In this document: positions 1-9,043 of the stretch, piece by piece
How the letters are laid out: each line of letters starts with the position of its first letter
Position numbering within the stretch: the stretch's first letter is position 1
Origin: JACMOY01 sp038322575
GTDB lineage: Bacteria > Actinomycetota > Actinomycetes > Actinomycetales > Angustibacteraceae
Direction of reading: 5' to 3'
NCBI GenBank assembly: GCA_038322575.1
Contig: JBBQGB010000008.1
Span: 1 to 64,000 of the forward strand
Length of the DNA: 64,000 nucleotides
Notes under the pieces: generated by a model
Told to the model about the DNA's origin: nothing
Seen by the model: the letters and a program-made list of their open reading frames with translations, nothing else
Database searches by the model: none
Program-made: the position numbers and the translations under genes

Positions 1-480
1 GCGCCGGCGGGGCCGGTCTACCAGGCCGGCACGCTGTCCGGGAACCCGATCGCCACCACGGCCGGCCTCACCACCCTCCGGTTGGCCACCCCGGCGGTCT
101 ACGCCAGGCTGGACGCCGTTGCCACGACGGTGCGGGAGCTGATCGGGAAGGCGCTGGGGAGGGCCGGCGTACCCCACGTCATCCAGGGGTCGGGCAACTT
201 GTTCAGCGTCTTCTTCGTTAAGAGCGATGAGATGACCAGCATCCGGGACTTCGCCGACGCCTCCCGGCAGGCGCTGCACCGGCATCGGGCGTTCTTCCAC
301 GCGATGCTCGACGGGGGCGTCTACCTGCCGCCCAGTGCCTTCGAGGCGTGGTTCGTGAGTGCTGCCCACGACGAGTCGGCGGTCGACCGGATCGCCGCCG
401 CACTCCCCGTGGCCGCGGCTGCCGCTGCCGCCGCACGACCGGTCGCAGCGGCCGACTGGACTACGAGATCCGATGAGTGA
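1..480 (+). CDS. hemL: Glutamate-1-semialdehyde 2,1-aminomutase, C-terminal part
   Basis: The reading frame is open from the window edge, so the 5' end is missing and only the last 159 residues are seen. HemL is a PLP enzyme that converts glutamate-1-semialdehyde to 5-aminolevulinate in the C5 heme pathway. The segment VYQAGTLSGNP near the left edge is the hallmark substrate/phosphate loop of the family, and the tail (ALHRHRAFFHAMLDGGVYLP, then SAFEAWFVSAAHD) is the usual C-terminal domain. The PLP lysine lies outside the window. The end is an Ala-rich extension. The stop overlaps the start of the next gene by 8 bases, which suggests one transcript with the phosphatase and cytochrome c assembly genes. 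Confidence 0.93.
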   Translation, partial: APAGPVYQAGTLSGNPIATTAGLTTLRLATPAVYARLDAVATTVRELIGKALGRAGVPHVIQGSGNLFSVFFVKSDEMTSIRDFADASRQALHRHRAFFHAMLDGGVYLPPSAFEAWFVSAAHDESAVDRIAAALPVAAAAAAAARPVAAADWTTRSDE

Positions 481-1129
481 GCCGCGCACGACGACCTTGC
501 ACCTGTTGCGCCACGGCGAGGTCGAGAACCCCGGCGCGATCCTCTACGGTCGGCTGCCCGGCTTCCACCTCAGCGCGTTGGGCCTGGAGATGGCCCAGCG
601 GGTCGCCGAGACCCTTGCCCACCGAGACGTCACCCACCTGGTCACGTCGCCGCTCGACCGAGCCCAGGAGACCGCGGCACCGAGCGCGGCCGCGTTCGGC
701 CTCGATCCGGTGGTCGATGAGCGAGTCGTGGAGGCTGCGAACAAGTTCGAGGGCCGGCGGTTCGGGGTCGGAGACGGCTCGCTGCGCAAGCCGAGCGCGT
801 GGAAGTACCTCTACAACCCGTTCGTGCCCTCCTGGGGCGAGCCGTACAAGGACGTGGTTGTCCGCATGGTCGCAGCCCTGCACGACGCGCGCGAGGCCGC
901 CGCGGGCCACGAGGCGCTGGTGGTCTCCCACCAGCTGCCGATCTGGGTCGTGCGCAGCTATCTGGAGGGGCGTCGGCTGTTCCACGACCCGCGTCGGCGC
1001 CAGTGCAGCCTGGCCAGCCTCACCTCGATCACGTACGACGGGGAGCGGGTCGTCTCGATCGCGTACTCCGAGCCGGCCGCCGACCTGGTCCCGGTCAAGG
1101 CCGCCAAGAAGTTCACGGCCGGCGCCTGA
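473..1129 (+). CDS. Histidine phosphatase family protein
   Basis: 218 residues. The N-terminal LLRHGEVENPG carries the RHG catalytic motif of the phosphoglycerate mutase-like superfamily, and VVSHQLPIW near residue 150 supplies the second histidine. The ATG at 473 is chosen because it overlaps the hemL stop and places the RHG motif about ten residues in, as is normal. The substrate cannot be told from sequence. This gene commonly sits between hemL and the tlpA/ccdA/resB/ccsB genes in actinobacteria, so a link to heme or cytochrome assembly is possible but is only inferred from position. Confidence 0.9.
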   Translation: MSEPRTTTLHLLRHGEVENPGAILYGRLPGFHLSALGLEMAQRVAETLAHRDVTHLVTSPLDRAQETAAPSAAAFGLDPVVDERVVEAANKFEGRRFGVGDGSLRKPSAWKYLYNPFVPSWGEPYKDVVVRMVAALHDAREAAAGHEALVVSHQLPIWVVRSYLEGRRLFHDPRRRQCSLASLTSITYDGERVVSIAYSEPAADLVPVKAAKKFTAGA

Positions 1130-1138
1130 GGGAACTGG

Positions 1139-1711
1139 ATGCGCGCCCGCCGTACTGCCCTGACCCGGATCTCTGCCGCCGCCTGCGGGCTGGCACTCGT
1201 GCTGTCTGCCGGCTGCTCCACGTCTGGCGCGCGGTTGAACTCGGACGGCATCGACATCGGCTCCATCAACCTCGTGGCCGCGGCAGACCGCAAGACCGCC
1301 CCCGACCTGTCCGGCTCTCTGGTCGGCGGCGGCCAAGCCGATCTGAGCAGCGACGCGCACCAGGTCGTGGTGCTCAATGTCTGGGCGTCCTGGTGCGGCC
1401 CTTGCCGCTCAGAGGCGCCGCAGCTCGTCGAGGCGGCGAAGATGCTGCCGGACGTGGCCTTCATGGGCATCGACATCCGTGACAACGAGGGGAACGCCGA
1501 GGCGTTCATCCGGAGCTACCACGTGCCCTACCCGAGCTTCTTCACCCCGGACAGCAGCCTGCTGCTCGGGCTGCAGCGGGTGACCTCGGTACCGAGCCCG
1601 CCGGTCACGATCATCCTCGACAAGCAGCACCGGGTCGCTGCCTCGATCTATGGCGCGACCACGGCCATCACGCTGCGCGACATCATCCGACCGCTGGAAC
1701 GAGAGACGTGA
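1139..1711 (+). CDS. TlpA/ResA-like thiol-disulfide reductase lipoprotein
   Basis: 190 residues. An N-terminal signal ends in the lipobox LSAGC (Cys26), so this should be a membrane-anchored extracytoplasmic lipoprotein. The thioredoxin-fold active site WCGPCR has Cys86 and Cys89. The role expected from the family and the neighbours is to reduce the heme-binding cysteines of apocytochrome c using electrons passed by CcdA. The stop overlaps the GTG of the next gene (GTGA), which indicates translational coupling with ccdA. Confidence 0.93.
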   Translation: MRARRTALTRISAAACGLALVLSAGCSTSGARLNSDGIDIGSINLVAAADRKTAPDLSGSLVGGGQADLSSDAHQVVVLNVWASWCGPCRSEAPQLVEAAKMLPDVAFMGIDIRDNEGNAEAFIRSYHVPYPSFFTPDSSLLLGLQRVTSVPSPPVTIILDKQHRVAASIYGATTAITLRDIIRPLERET

Positions 1712-2508
1712 GCCTGGCGTTGCTCGGCCTTCCGGCGGCGTCGATCGGCTCATGGTTCGCCGACACGGCGAGCAACGGGTCGCTCGCTCTGGCCATCCCG
1801 GTGGCGCTCATCGCCGGGCTCGTCTCGTTCTTCTCCCCCTGTGTGCTCCCACTGCTGCCCGGCTACCTGTCGTACATCACCGGTCTCTCCGGTGCCGACA
1901 TCGTCGCTGGTGGATCGACGGGTGTTCGTGGCCGGATGTTTCTCGGCGCCCTGCTGTTCGTGCTGGGGTTCTCGGTGGTGTTCGTGGCCGTGGGTGGAGC
2001 ATTCGGCCAGCTCGGCTACTACCTCGGCGAGTACCAGCGCACGCTCACCAAGGTGCTCGGCGTCGTGGTGATCGTGCTGGGGCTGGTCTTTCTTGGGCTG
2101 TTCCGGGTGCCGGTGCTCCAGCGCGACTTCCGGGTGCACAGCGTGCCGTTCGTGGGTGTGGGTGCGGCGCCGCTGCTCGGGGTGCTCTTCGGGTTGGGCT
2201 GGACGCCGTGCATCGGGCCCACGCTCGGAGCCGTGCTCGCCCTGTCGGCGAACGACGCGAGCGCCACGCGCGGCAGCTTCCTCGCGTTCGTCTACTGCCT
2301 CGGGCTCGGGGTGCCGTTCATCATCGCGGCGGTCGGGTTCGGGCGAATGATGGGGACGGTTGCCTGGATACGGCGGCACCAGCAGTGGGTCATGGGACTC
2401 GGCGGCGCGATGCTTGTCACCGTCGGGGTGCTGCTGCTGACCGGCGAGTGGGCTTCGCTCATCGCCTGGATGCAAGGACGATGGGGTCCTGGTGAAGCCC
2501 CGGTCTGA
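1708..2508 (+). CDS. ccdA: Cytochrome c biogenesis protein CcdA
   Basis: 266 residues with about six hydrophobic segments. The paired redox cysteines sit in FFSPCVLPLLPGY (Cys45) and GLGWTPCIGPT (Cys168), the signature of CcdA/DsbD transmembrane domains. It carries reducing equivalents from cytoplasmic thioredoxin across the membrane to the TlpA/ResA protein encoded just upstream. The GTG start overlaps the stop of that gene. It lies second in the cytochrome c maturation set, followed by resB with a 17-base overlap. Confidence 0.95.
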   Translation: MSLALLGLPAASIGSWFADTASNGSLALAIPVALIAGLVSFFSPCVLPLLPGYLSYITGLSGADIVAGGSTGVRGRMFLGALLFVLGFSVVFVAVGGAFGQLGYYLGEYQRTLTKVLGVVVIVLGLVFLGLFRVPVLQRDFRVHSVPFVGVGAAPLLGVLFGLGWTPCIGPTLGAVLALSANDASATRGSFLAFVYCLGLGVPFIIAAVGFGRMMGTVAWIRRHQQWVMGLGGAMLVTVGVLLLTGEWASLIAWMQGRWGPGEAPV

Positions 2509-4150
2509 CACAGAGGTGGAGGAGGCGGGTCCGGAGGGACGTGTGGTGGGGCGGGTCCCCGACGAGGCCTCCGGCGCCGCTCCACGTGCCGCGACTCCAC
2601 CGGCCCTTCGACCGCGTGAGTTCCTGCGGTGGGGTTGGCGGCAGCTCACCTCGATGCGCACGGCGCTGATCCTGCTCTTTCTGCTGGCGATCGCGTCTAT
2701 CCCCGGATCGCTGATCCCGCAGAAGCGGGTAGACCCATCCGCGGTCTTCCTGTTCAAGCAGCGGCATCCGGACCTCAGCCCGCTGTTCGACCGGATCGGG
2801 ATGTTCGACGTCTACAGCTCGGTCTGGTTCAGCGCGATCTACCTGCTGCTGTTCATCTCCCTGCTCGGCTGCATCATCCCCCGATCGTGGCTCTACCTGA
2901 AGGCTTCACGCGCCCGGCCACCCAAGGCGCCGCGTAACCTGTCGCGCCTCTCGGCGTACGACGCCTGGGAGAGCGACGCCTCGGTCGCGGAGGAGGTGGA
3001 ACGAGCCCGGGCCCTGTTGCGGTCGGAGCGGCGCCGAGTCGAGGTCTACGACGTCTCGCACGGTGAGGCCGCGGGCATCGTGGTGAGTGCCGAGAAGGGC
3101 TACCTGCGCGAGGCCGGCAACCTGGTCTTCCACATCGCGGTGCTCGTGGTGCTGATCGGCTTCGCGTTCACCGGGCTGTTCGGCTTCAAGGGCAGCGCGG
3201 CCGTGATCGCGGGGCAGGGCTTCTCGAACACACTCACCCAGTACGACGACTTCACCCCGGGAGCGCGCTTCAACACCGACTCGCTGTCGCCGTTCCAGTT
3301 CACCGTCCAGCGGTTCAACGTCGCCTACAAGCGGTCGGGCGAGGGTGCCGGGATCCCCCTGCACTTCGACGCCCACCTCGCCGTGACCCCGCAGCCCGGC
3401 ACCGCGCCGTACGACTACGACCTCCGCGTCAACCACCCGCTGCAGCTGGGCGGGGTGTCGGTGTTCCTGGTCGGTCACGGGTACGCGCCGGACATCACGG
3501 TCCGGGACGCGAAGGGTGTCATCGTGGCCGACGGCCCGGTGATCTTCCTGCCCCAGGACGGTTCCTTCACGTCGTTCGGGGTGGTCAAGGCCCCGGATGC
3601 GCAACCCAGTCAGCTCGGCCTCGAGGGGTACTTCTTCCCCACCGCGGCGCTCGGGCCAGGCGCCGCGCCGTACTCCGCCTTCCCCGGTCCGCTGAACCCC
3701 GTGCTGTCCCTCGTCGCCTACCACGGCGACCTCGGCCTCGACACCGGCGTGCCGCAGTCGCTGTACACCCTGGACAAGGCCAAGCTGACGCCGTACCGCT
3801 CGGGCTCGGGCCGGCCCATGCCGCTGCTGCTGCGTAAGGGCCAGACCGTCGACCTGCCGGACGGGGCTGGAACGGTCACGTTCAACGGCCTCCGAACGTG
3901 GGTGAAGCTGCAGATCAACGACCAGCCGGGCAAGGTGATCCCGCTGGTCGGCGTGGTGGCGGCGATCCTCGGCCTGCTGTGCTCGCTGTTCATCCGGCCA
4001 CGGCGAACCTGGGTCCGGGTGCGGGACGAGGACGGGCGTACCGTTGTCGAGGTCGCTGCCCTCGACCGGGTATCCGGTGGAGACCCGGGGCGCCACGTCG
4101 AACAGGTGGCCGCCGCGCTGCGACCGACCGACCAGGAGAAGCGCCAGTGA
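2492..4150 (+). CDS. resB: Cytochrome c biogenesis protein ResB
   Basis: 552 residues. After a hydrophilic Glu/Pro-rich N-terminus there are three hydrophobic segments in the first third (around LILLFLLAIASIPGSLIPQK, IYLLLFISLLGCIIPRSW and LVFHIAVLVVLIGFAFTGLF). A large extracytoplasmic domain follows, then a last membrane segment (VIPLVGVVAAILGLLCSLFI). This is the ResB/Ccs1 layout. ResB and CcsB together form the heme delivery and attachment complex of system II cytochrome c maturation. The GTG at 2492 overlaps ccdA by 17 bases, and the 3' end overlaps ccsB as GTGA. Confidence 0.95.
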   Translation: MKPRSDTEVEEAGPEGRVVGRVPDEASGAAPRAATPPALRPREFLRWGWRQLTSMRTALILLFLLAIASIPGSLIPQKRVDPSAVFLFKQRHPDLSPLFDRIGMFDVYSSVWFSAIYLLLFISLLGCIIPRSWLYLKASRARPPKAPRNLSRLSAYDAWESDASVAEEVERARALLRSERRRVEVYDVSHGEAAGIVVSAEKGYLREAGNLVFHIAVLVVLIGFAFTGLFGFKGSAAVIAGQGFSNTLTQYDDFTPGARFNTDSLSPFQFTVQRFNVAYKRSGEGAGIPLHFDAHLAVTPQPGTAPYDYDLRVNHPLQLGGVSVFLVGHGYAPDITVRDAKGVIVADGPVIFLPQDGSFTSFGVVKAPDAQPSQLGLEGYFFPTAALGPGAAPYSAFPGPLNPVLSLVAYHGDLGLDTGVPQSLYTLDKAKLTPYRSGSGRPMPLLLRKGQTVDLPDGAGTVTFNGLRTWVKLQINDQPGKVIPLVGVVAAILGLLCSLFIRPRRTWVRVRDEDGRTVVEVAALDRVSGGDPGRHVEQVAAALRPTDQEKRQ

Positions 4151-5148
4151 CCGAGACGTACGCCCACCTGAGCAACAACGCCGTCTACTCCGCGACGATC
4201 ATCTTCACCCTGGCCATGCTCGCGCACGTCGCGGAGTGGGCGATGGCCCACCAGCTGGTCGCCGTGCCCACTCGGACCGAACCGCGTGCCCTGGTGGCCG
4301 CCGGGGACCGGGGCGTCGACCCGACGCAGGGCAGGGTCGGCGCTCCGCCGGTGCACGGGGTGGACGATGTGGACGATCTCGAGCGCAGCGACCGATACGG
4401 GCGGATCGGCTTCGGGCTTACCTGTCTGGGCCTTGTCGTGCTCGCGGCCGGGGTGCTGACCCGCGGGCTGGCAGCACACCGGGTGCCCTGGGGGAACATG
4501 TACGAGTTCGCGATCACCGGGTGTCTGGCGGTCAGCGTGGCGTACGTCATTCTGGTCCGGGGCTACGCCATCCGCTGGCTCGGCCTACTGGTCACGGGGT
4601 TCCTCGTGATGGTGCTCGGCCTCGCGGTGCTGGTGCTCTACCGCCCGGTCTCGCCGCTGGTGCCGGCGCTGCACTCGTACTGGCTGATGATCCACGTCTC
4701 GTCGGCGGCGGTGGCCGGGGGTGCCTACACCGTGGGCGCGCTGGCCTCGGTGCTCTACCTGGTGCGCCGGCGGATGGAGGTCAAGGCCGCCGGCCATCCG
4801 GAGCTGCCGCGGACCGGCTTCCTGTGGCGCACCCCGACTGCCGAGGCGATAGACCGGATCGCCTACCGGGTGCATGCGTTCGCGTTCCCGCTCTGGACGT
4901 TCGCGGTGATGTGCGGCGCGATCTGGGCGCAGTACGCGTGGGGTCGGTTCTGGGGCTGGGACCCCAAGGAGGTATGGGCGTTCATCACCTGGGTGGCCTA
5001 CGCGGCCTACCTGCACGCGCGGGCGACCGCCGGGTGGCAGGGCCGGGCTGCGGCGTACGTCGCGCTGCTCGGCTACGCGACGTTCCTCTTCAACTTCGTC
5101 GGCATCAACCTGTTCGGTTCCGGCCTGCACTCCTACGCCGGGATGTAA
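4147..5148 (+). CDS. ccsB: Cytochrome c biogenesis protein CcsB/CcsA (heme handling)
   Basis: 333 residues and polytopic. The tryptophan-rich heme-binding WWD-type motif WGWDPKEVWAFITW is present near residue 272, with conserved histidines in flanking membrane segments (for example LHSYWLMIHV). The GTG at 4147 overlaps the resB stop and gives the N-terminus VTETYAHLSNNAVYSA. CcsB exports heme and, with ResB, ligates it to the CxxCH motif of apocytochromes. This completes the operon. Convergent gene 5242-5523 follows. Confidence 0.94.
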   Translation: MTETYAHLSNNAVYSATIIFTLAMLAHVAEWAMAHQLVAVPTRTEPRALVAAGDRGVDPTQGRVGAPPVHGVDDVDDLERSDRYGRIGFGLTCLGLVVLAAGVLTRGLAAHRVPWGNMYEFAITGCLAVSVAYVILVRGYAIRWLGLLVTGFLVMVLGLAVLVLYRPVSPLVPALHSYWLMIHVSSAAVAGGAYTVGALASVLYLVRRRMEVKAAGHPELPRTGFLWRTPTAEAIDRIAYRVHAFAFPLWTFAVMCGAIWAQYAWGRFWGWDPKEVWAFITWVAYAAYLHARATAGWQGRAAAYVALLGYATFLFNFVGINLFGSGLHSYAGM

Positions 5149-5241
5149 CCACGCGAACCACGTCGTGGCCTCGGGTGGGCGGCGCAGTGGTGGGTTGCGT
5201 ACCGCTGTGGGTCATACCAGCCTCAGCTCGCCGCCGGATGG

Positions 5242-5523
5242 TCAGGCGTCGGGGGGTGGGTCGATCTTGAGGTTGCGCAGGAAGTCCGGGTCGTCGTCGG
5301 GCGCCATGGGCCTGGTGTGCGGGCGTGGGGCCACCGGGGTGGGGTCGTCGCCGTTGGGACGGCCGTAGACCAGCCAGCCCACGGGCCCGAGGATCGGCAG
5401 CACGATGACGAACGCCCACGCCCAGCGCGGCAGCTGCCGGACGTCGCGAGCATCCGACTGGGCCAGCTCGATCCAGCAGTAGATCGCCAGCACGATCGGG
5501 ATCACGAACGGCAGGAACCTCAT
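5242..5523 (-). CDS. Small membrane protein with PLD nuclease N-terminal-like domain
   Basis: 93 residues. Two membrane segments (FLPFVIPIVLAIYCWIELAQ and WAWAFVIVLPILGPVGWLVY) are followed by a polar Pro/Asp-rich tail. The GPVGWLVYGRP ending of the second helix is typical of the short actinobacterial PLDc_N family. The start at 5523 is preceded by an AGAGGAG ribosome-binding site, while an in-frame upstream extension to 5784 has no such signal and overlaps the gene at 5624. The function of this family is unknown; some members are thought to be envelope proteins. Confidence 0.85.
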   Translation of the reverse strand: MRFLPFVIPIVLAIYCWIELAQSDARDVRQLPRWAWAFVIVLPILGPVGWLVYGRPNGDDPTPVAPRPHTRPMAPDDDPDFLRNLKIDPPPDA

Positions 5524-5623
5524 GGTCGCCAGTCTCCTCTCTACTCCAGAGTAGTCGGCCGTTCCAGGCCCTGCCTGCCGAGCGTGGGCTGGCGCCCGGA
5601 GGGGCTCGCGTAAGGTCGTTCGG

Positions 5624-6598
5624 GTGGACAGTGAGCATCTGGTCGGGCTGCCCGAGATCACCGCGGCGGCGGACCGGATCTCGGGGCAGGTCCGTCGTAC
5701 CCCGATCATCCCTACCAGCCTGGGCCGCGCGGCCCGGCCCCTGCTGCTGAAGGCCGAGTGCCTGCAGGTCACCGGCTCGTTCAAGGCGCGCGGCGCGGGT
5801 AACGCGGTAGCGCTGCTCGATGCTGACGCCCGCAGCCGTGGGGTCGTGACTCACTCGTCCGGTAACCACGCGCAGGCTCTTGCCAGGGCCGCGCGGGGGG
5901 CGGGCATCCCGGCCACCGTCGTGATGCCCCGGGCGACACCCGACGTGAAGCGGTTGGCAACCCTGCGGCACGGGGCAACCGTCGAGCTTGTCGAGCTGGC
6001 CGAGCGCGCGTCGCGGGTCGAGCAGATCCTGGCGGAGACCGGCGCGGTGTTCGTGTCGCCGTTCGACAACCCCGACGTGATCGCGGGCCAGGGCACGATC
6101 GGCCTGGAGATCATCGACGACGTGCCGGAGCTGGCGTCGGTGTGGGTTCCGGTCAGCGGAGGCGGTCTGATCAGCGGCATCGCGGCGGCGGTCAAGGCGC
6201 TGCGCCCGGACGTACGCGTGATCGGGGTCGAGCCAGAGCTGGCGGGCGACCTGGCTGAGGGGTTCGCCCTTGGTCGCCGAGTGACCTGGGAGGCCGCCCG
6301 GACGGGGCGCACCATCGCCGACGGGCTGCGGGTGCAGGCCGTCGGGGAGTGGAACTGGCCGCACATCACGGCGTACGTCGACGATGTGGTGACGGTCAGC
6401 GAGGAGGCGATCCGGTCCGCGCTGCGCAGCCTGGTGCTCGACTGCAAGCTGGTCGCCGAACCGAGCGGTGCCGTGAGCGTCGCCGGGTTCCTGCAGCACC
6501 ACGCGATCGGGGGGCACGGACCCGCGGTCGCCGTTGTCTCGGGAGGGAACATCGAACCGCACGCGCTGGCCGCTCTGCTCACGGAGGGGCCTGGGTGA
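5624..6598 (+). CDS. PLP-dependent threonine/serine dehydratase family protein
   Basis: 324 residues, fold type II PLP enzyme. The PLP lysine lies in TGSFKARGAGNA, the substrate loop is SSGNHAQALA, and the glycine-rich phosphate loop is SGGGLISG. The length matches catabolic threonine dehydratase or serine racemase types, with no C-terminal ACT regulatory domain. It probably deaminates threonine or serine, but which one cannot be decided. The GTG start at 5624 is used. The stop overlaps the next gene (GTGA). Confidence 0.9.
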   Translation: MDSEHLVGLPEITAAADRISGQVRRTPIIPTSLGRAARPLLLKAECLQVTGSFKARGAGNAVALLDADARSRGVVTHSSGNHAQALARAARGAGIPATVVMPRATPDVKRLATLRHGATVELVELAERASRVEQILAETGAVFVSPFDNPDVIAGQGTIGLEIIDDVPELASVWVPVSGGGLISGIAAAVKALRPDVRVIGVEPELAGDLAEGFALGRRVTWEAARTGRTIADGLRVQAVGEWNWPHITAYVDDVVTVSEEAIRSALRSLVLDCKLVAEPSGAVSVAGFLQHHAIGGHGPAVAVVSGGNIEPHALAALLTEGPG

Positions 6599-6903
6599 GG
6601 ATCTTCCTGCTCTACACGCTGGCCAGGGTGGCCCTGTTCGCGGCCGCGTTCGGGTTGATCTGGCTGGCGTTCGGGCGGTGGCTGAACTGGGGCGCCGTGA
6701 GCGGGCTGTACACCGCGATCATCGCGATGGTGGTCTCGTCGGTCGTGGCGTTGCTGGTGCTCGGATCGCTGCGTGACGAGTTCGCCGTGCAGGTCGCGCA
6801 GCGGGCGGATCGGGCGAAGGCGGCGTACGACGCTCGGCGGGCCGCGGAGGATGCGGACCAGCCGATCGACTCGCCTACGGACCAGAGCCCGGATGGCCGC
6901 TGA
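6595..6903 (+). CDS. DUF4229 family membrane protein
   Basis: 102 residues. Two membrane helices (residues about 3-23 and 32-56) are followed by a charged, alanine-rich tail beginning RDEFAVQVAQRADRAKAAYD. This matches the small actinobacterial DUF4229 proteins often found near menA. The GTG at 6595 overlaps the dehydratase stop. The function is unknown. Confidence 0.85.
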   Translation: MRIFLLYTLARVALFAAAFGLIWLAFGRWLNWGAVSGLYTAIIAMVVSSVVALLVLGSLRDEFAVQVAQRADRAKAAYDARRAAEDADQPIDSPTDQSPDGR

Positions 6904-6923
6904 CCGGCCGCGGCGCAGGCGAG

Positions 6924-7808
6924 TCAGCCGGCTGCGGCGATGATGCAGCCGGCCAGGATCCCGGCCGCGTAGACCAGCTCGGTGAGCCCGGTGTCCCGCA
7001 GTACCGGCACCAGTGCCGGCCCGGTCGTGCCACGGCGTACGACGCCCACGGCCCGCATCCCGATGGGGGTGGCGGCCAAGCCGAGCAACGCCCACCAGGT
7101 CACGGTGGCGCCGACCCCGGCCAGCGTCACGGCGGAGGCGGCCAGCAGAGCGACGTACAGCAGCCGTGAGCGACGGTCCCCGAGCACTACGGCGAGCGTG
7201 CGCTTGCCGACCGCCGTGTCGCTGGGGATGTCGCGCAGGTTGTTGGCGACCAGGATCGCGCAGGCCAGTGAGCCGATCGCGACGGCGGCGGCGAGCGCGG
7301 CCCACGACAGGCGCCCGGCCTGGGTGTACGTGGTGCCGAGCACCGCGACCAGACCGAAGAACACGAAGACGAACACCTCGCCGAGGCCGAGGTAGCCGTA
7401 AGGGTTCGAGCCCCCGGTGTAGTACCAGGCGGCGAGGATCGAGACGGCGCCGACGCCGAGCATCCACCACGTGTGCGACACGAGCACCAGGGCCAGCCCG
7501 GCGAGGGCGGCGACGGCGAAGGCGGCGAACGCGGCGAGCTTGACCGAGCGCGGGCTGGCCAGGCGCGAGCCGGTGAGCCGCAGTGGGCCGACCCGGTCGT
7601 CGTCGGTGCCGCGGATGCCGTCGGAGTAGTCGTTGGCGTAGTTGACCCCGACCTGCAGCGCGAGCGAGACGACCAGGGCCAGCAGCGCGCGGGGCAGGCT
7701 CGCGGCGCCGAGCGCTGCGGCGGCACCGGTGCCGGCTGCGACGGGGGCGACGGCTGCCGGCAGCGTCCGCGGACGGGCGCCCTCGATCCACTGCGCTGCG
7801 CTCGCCAT
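6924..7808 (-). CDS. menA: 1,4-dihydroxy-2-naphthoate polyprenyltransferase
   Basis: 294 residues with eight or nine hydrophobic segments (UbiA superfamily). The first Asp-rich motif NDYSDGIRGTDDD binds the prenyl diphosphate through Mg2+, and the second region DTAVGKRT is typical of MenA. It attaches the isoprenoid chain to DHNA, giving demethylmenaquinone at the membrane. Other menaquinone genes of the window are menE just upstream on the same strand, menB, menC and menD at 35-42 kb, and menF and menG at 47-49 kb. Confidence 0.95.
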   Translation of the reverse strand: MASAAQWIEGARPRTLPAAVAPVAAGTGAAAALGAASLPRALLALVVSLALQVGVNYANDYSDGIRGTDDDRVGPLRLTGSRLASPRSVKLAAFAAFAVAALAGLALVLVSHTWWMLGVGAVSILAAWYYTGGSNPYGYLGLGEVFVFVFFGLVAVLGTTYTQAGRLSWAALAAAVAIGSLACAILVANNLRDIPSDTAVGKRTLAVVLGDRRSRLLYVALLAASAVTLAGVGATVTWWALLGLAATPIGMRAVGVVRRGTTGPALVPVLRDTGLTELVYAAGILAGCIIAAAG

Positions 7809-7854
7809 GGCTCGATCCTGCCGTGTGCCGGGTGGGGTGGCCGCAGCGGCCCGG

Positions 7855-9039
7855 TCAGGCGCGGTCCACGAGCGCCGCGACGGCCGCCCGGTCGGGCTTG
7901 CCGGGGCCGCGCAGGGGAATGCGCTCGACCAGGACGAGCCGGCGCGGCGCAGCGGCCGACCCGAGAGCTGCGGTCACGGCGGCTCGCAACCGTTGCAGCA
8001 CAACGGGTTGCTGGCCGCGTGCCACCACCACCGCGACGACGGACTGGCCCCACTCGATGTCCGGGACGCCGACGACGACGCACTCGCTGACCTCGCGCAG
8101 GCCGGCGACGACGGTTTCGACGGCGGCGGGAGAGACCTTCAGGCCCCCGGTGACGATGACGTCGTCTGCGCGGCCTGTGACCCGCAACCGGCCGTCGACG
8201 AGCTCGCCCAGGTCGTCGGTGCGGAACCATCGGCGTCCGTCCCGCTCGACGAACGCGTCGGCGCCCGGCCGCAGCCGGTAGCCGCGTGCGACCACGGGCC
8301 CGCCGAGCAGGATCCGCCCGTCGTCCAGGCCGACCTCGACGCCGTCCAGGGGCGTGCCGTCGTACACGCACCCGCCGCAGGTCTCGCTCATGCCGTACGT
8401 CGTGACGACGCGGACGCCGGCCGTGCCGGCACGAGCGAGCAGCGTCGGCGAGGTGGCGGCGGCGCCGACCAGCACCGCGTCGTACGACGACAGTGCGGCC
8501 ACGGCGGCGGGCCCGGCGTCCAGCAGCCGCAGCAGCTGGGTCGGCACGAGCGCGGTGTAGCGGCGACCGTCGGCACGTCGCAGCAGACCGTCGGTGGCGC
8601 GCACGAAGGCGTCGGTCGAGAAGCCGGCCGCCAGGTCGACCACCGACGGGACGGTGCCCGCGAGGCTGGAGCGCACCAGCACCTGGACGCCAGCGACGTG
8701 GTGCGGTGCCAGCGCGAGCAGCCACGTGCCGGGGCCGCCCAGCCGGGCGTGCGTCGCGGTGGCGGACGCCGTCAGCGCAGACGCCTGCAGCAGCGCACCC
8801 TTCGGCGTGCCCGTCGACCCGGACGTCGCGAGTACCAGTGCGGTCGGGTCGGCGTCGTCGTCCTCACCCGGGCGCAGCGCGGTGGCGGGCTCGAGGGCGT
8901 CCAGGGTGTGCGCCCCCGAGGCGTCGGGCGGCAGGGGCAGCAGCACGTCGCCGCTGCCGTCCAGGGCCGACGCCACAGCCGCCACGGCCTCGGCGACGGG
9001 CAGGCCGCCCAGGGCGACGGCGCGCAGGATGCGCGGCAC
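7855..9039 (-). CDS. menE: o-Succinylbenzoate-CoA ligase
   Basis: 394 residues, ANL adenylating superfamily. The P-loop is LATSGSTGTPKGALL, motif A5 is TYGMSETCGG, the hinge region is FRTDDLGELVDG, and the catalytic lysine is in RGPGKPDRAAV near the C-terminus. It activates o-succinylbenzoate to its CoA ester in menaquinone synthesis. It is somewhat shorter than typical MenE, as is usual in actinobacteria. It lies 46 bases upstream of menA on the same strand, so cotranscription is likely. Confidence 0.92.
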   Translation of the reverse strand: MPRILRAVALGGLPVAEAVAAVASALDGSGDVLLPLPPDASGAHTLDALEPATALRPGEDDDADPTALVLATSGSTGTPKGALLQASALTASATATHARLGGPGTWLLALAPHHVAGVQVLVRSSLAGTVPSVVDLAAGFSTDAFVRATDGLLRRADGRRYTALVPTQLLRLLDAGPAAVAALSSYDAVLVGAAATSPTLLARAGTAGVRVVTTYGMSETCGGCVYDGTPLDGVEVGLDDGRILLGGPVVARGYRLRPGADAFVERDGRRWFRTDDLGELVDGRLRVTGRADDVIVTGGLKVSPAAVETVVAGLREVSECVVVGVPDIEWGQSVVAVVVARGQQPVVLQRLRAAVTAALGSAAAPRRLVLVERIPLRGPGKPDRAAVAALVDRA

Positions 9040-9043
9040 GACC

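Noticed and set aside
5851..7791. Long minus-strand frame across the dehydratase and menA
   Set aside because: It overlaps menA out of frame and is antisense to the dehydratase, with no recognisable domain; a shadow of GC-rich coding.
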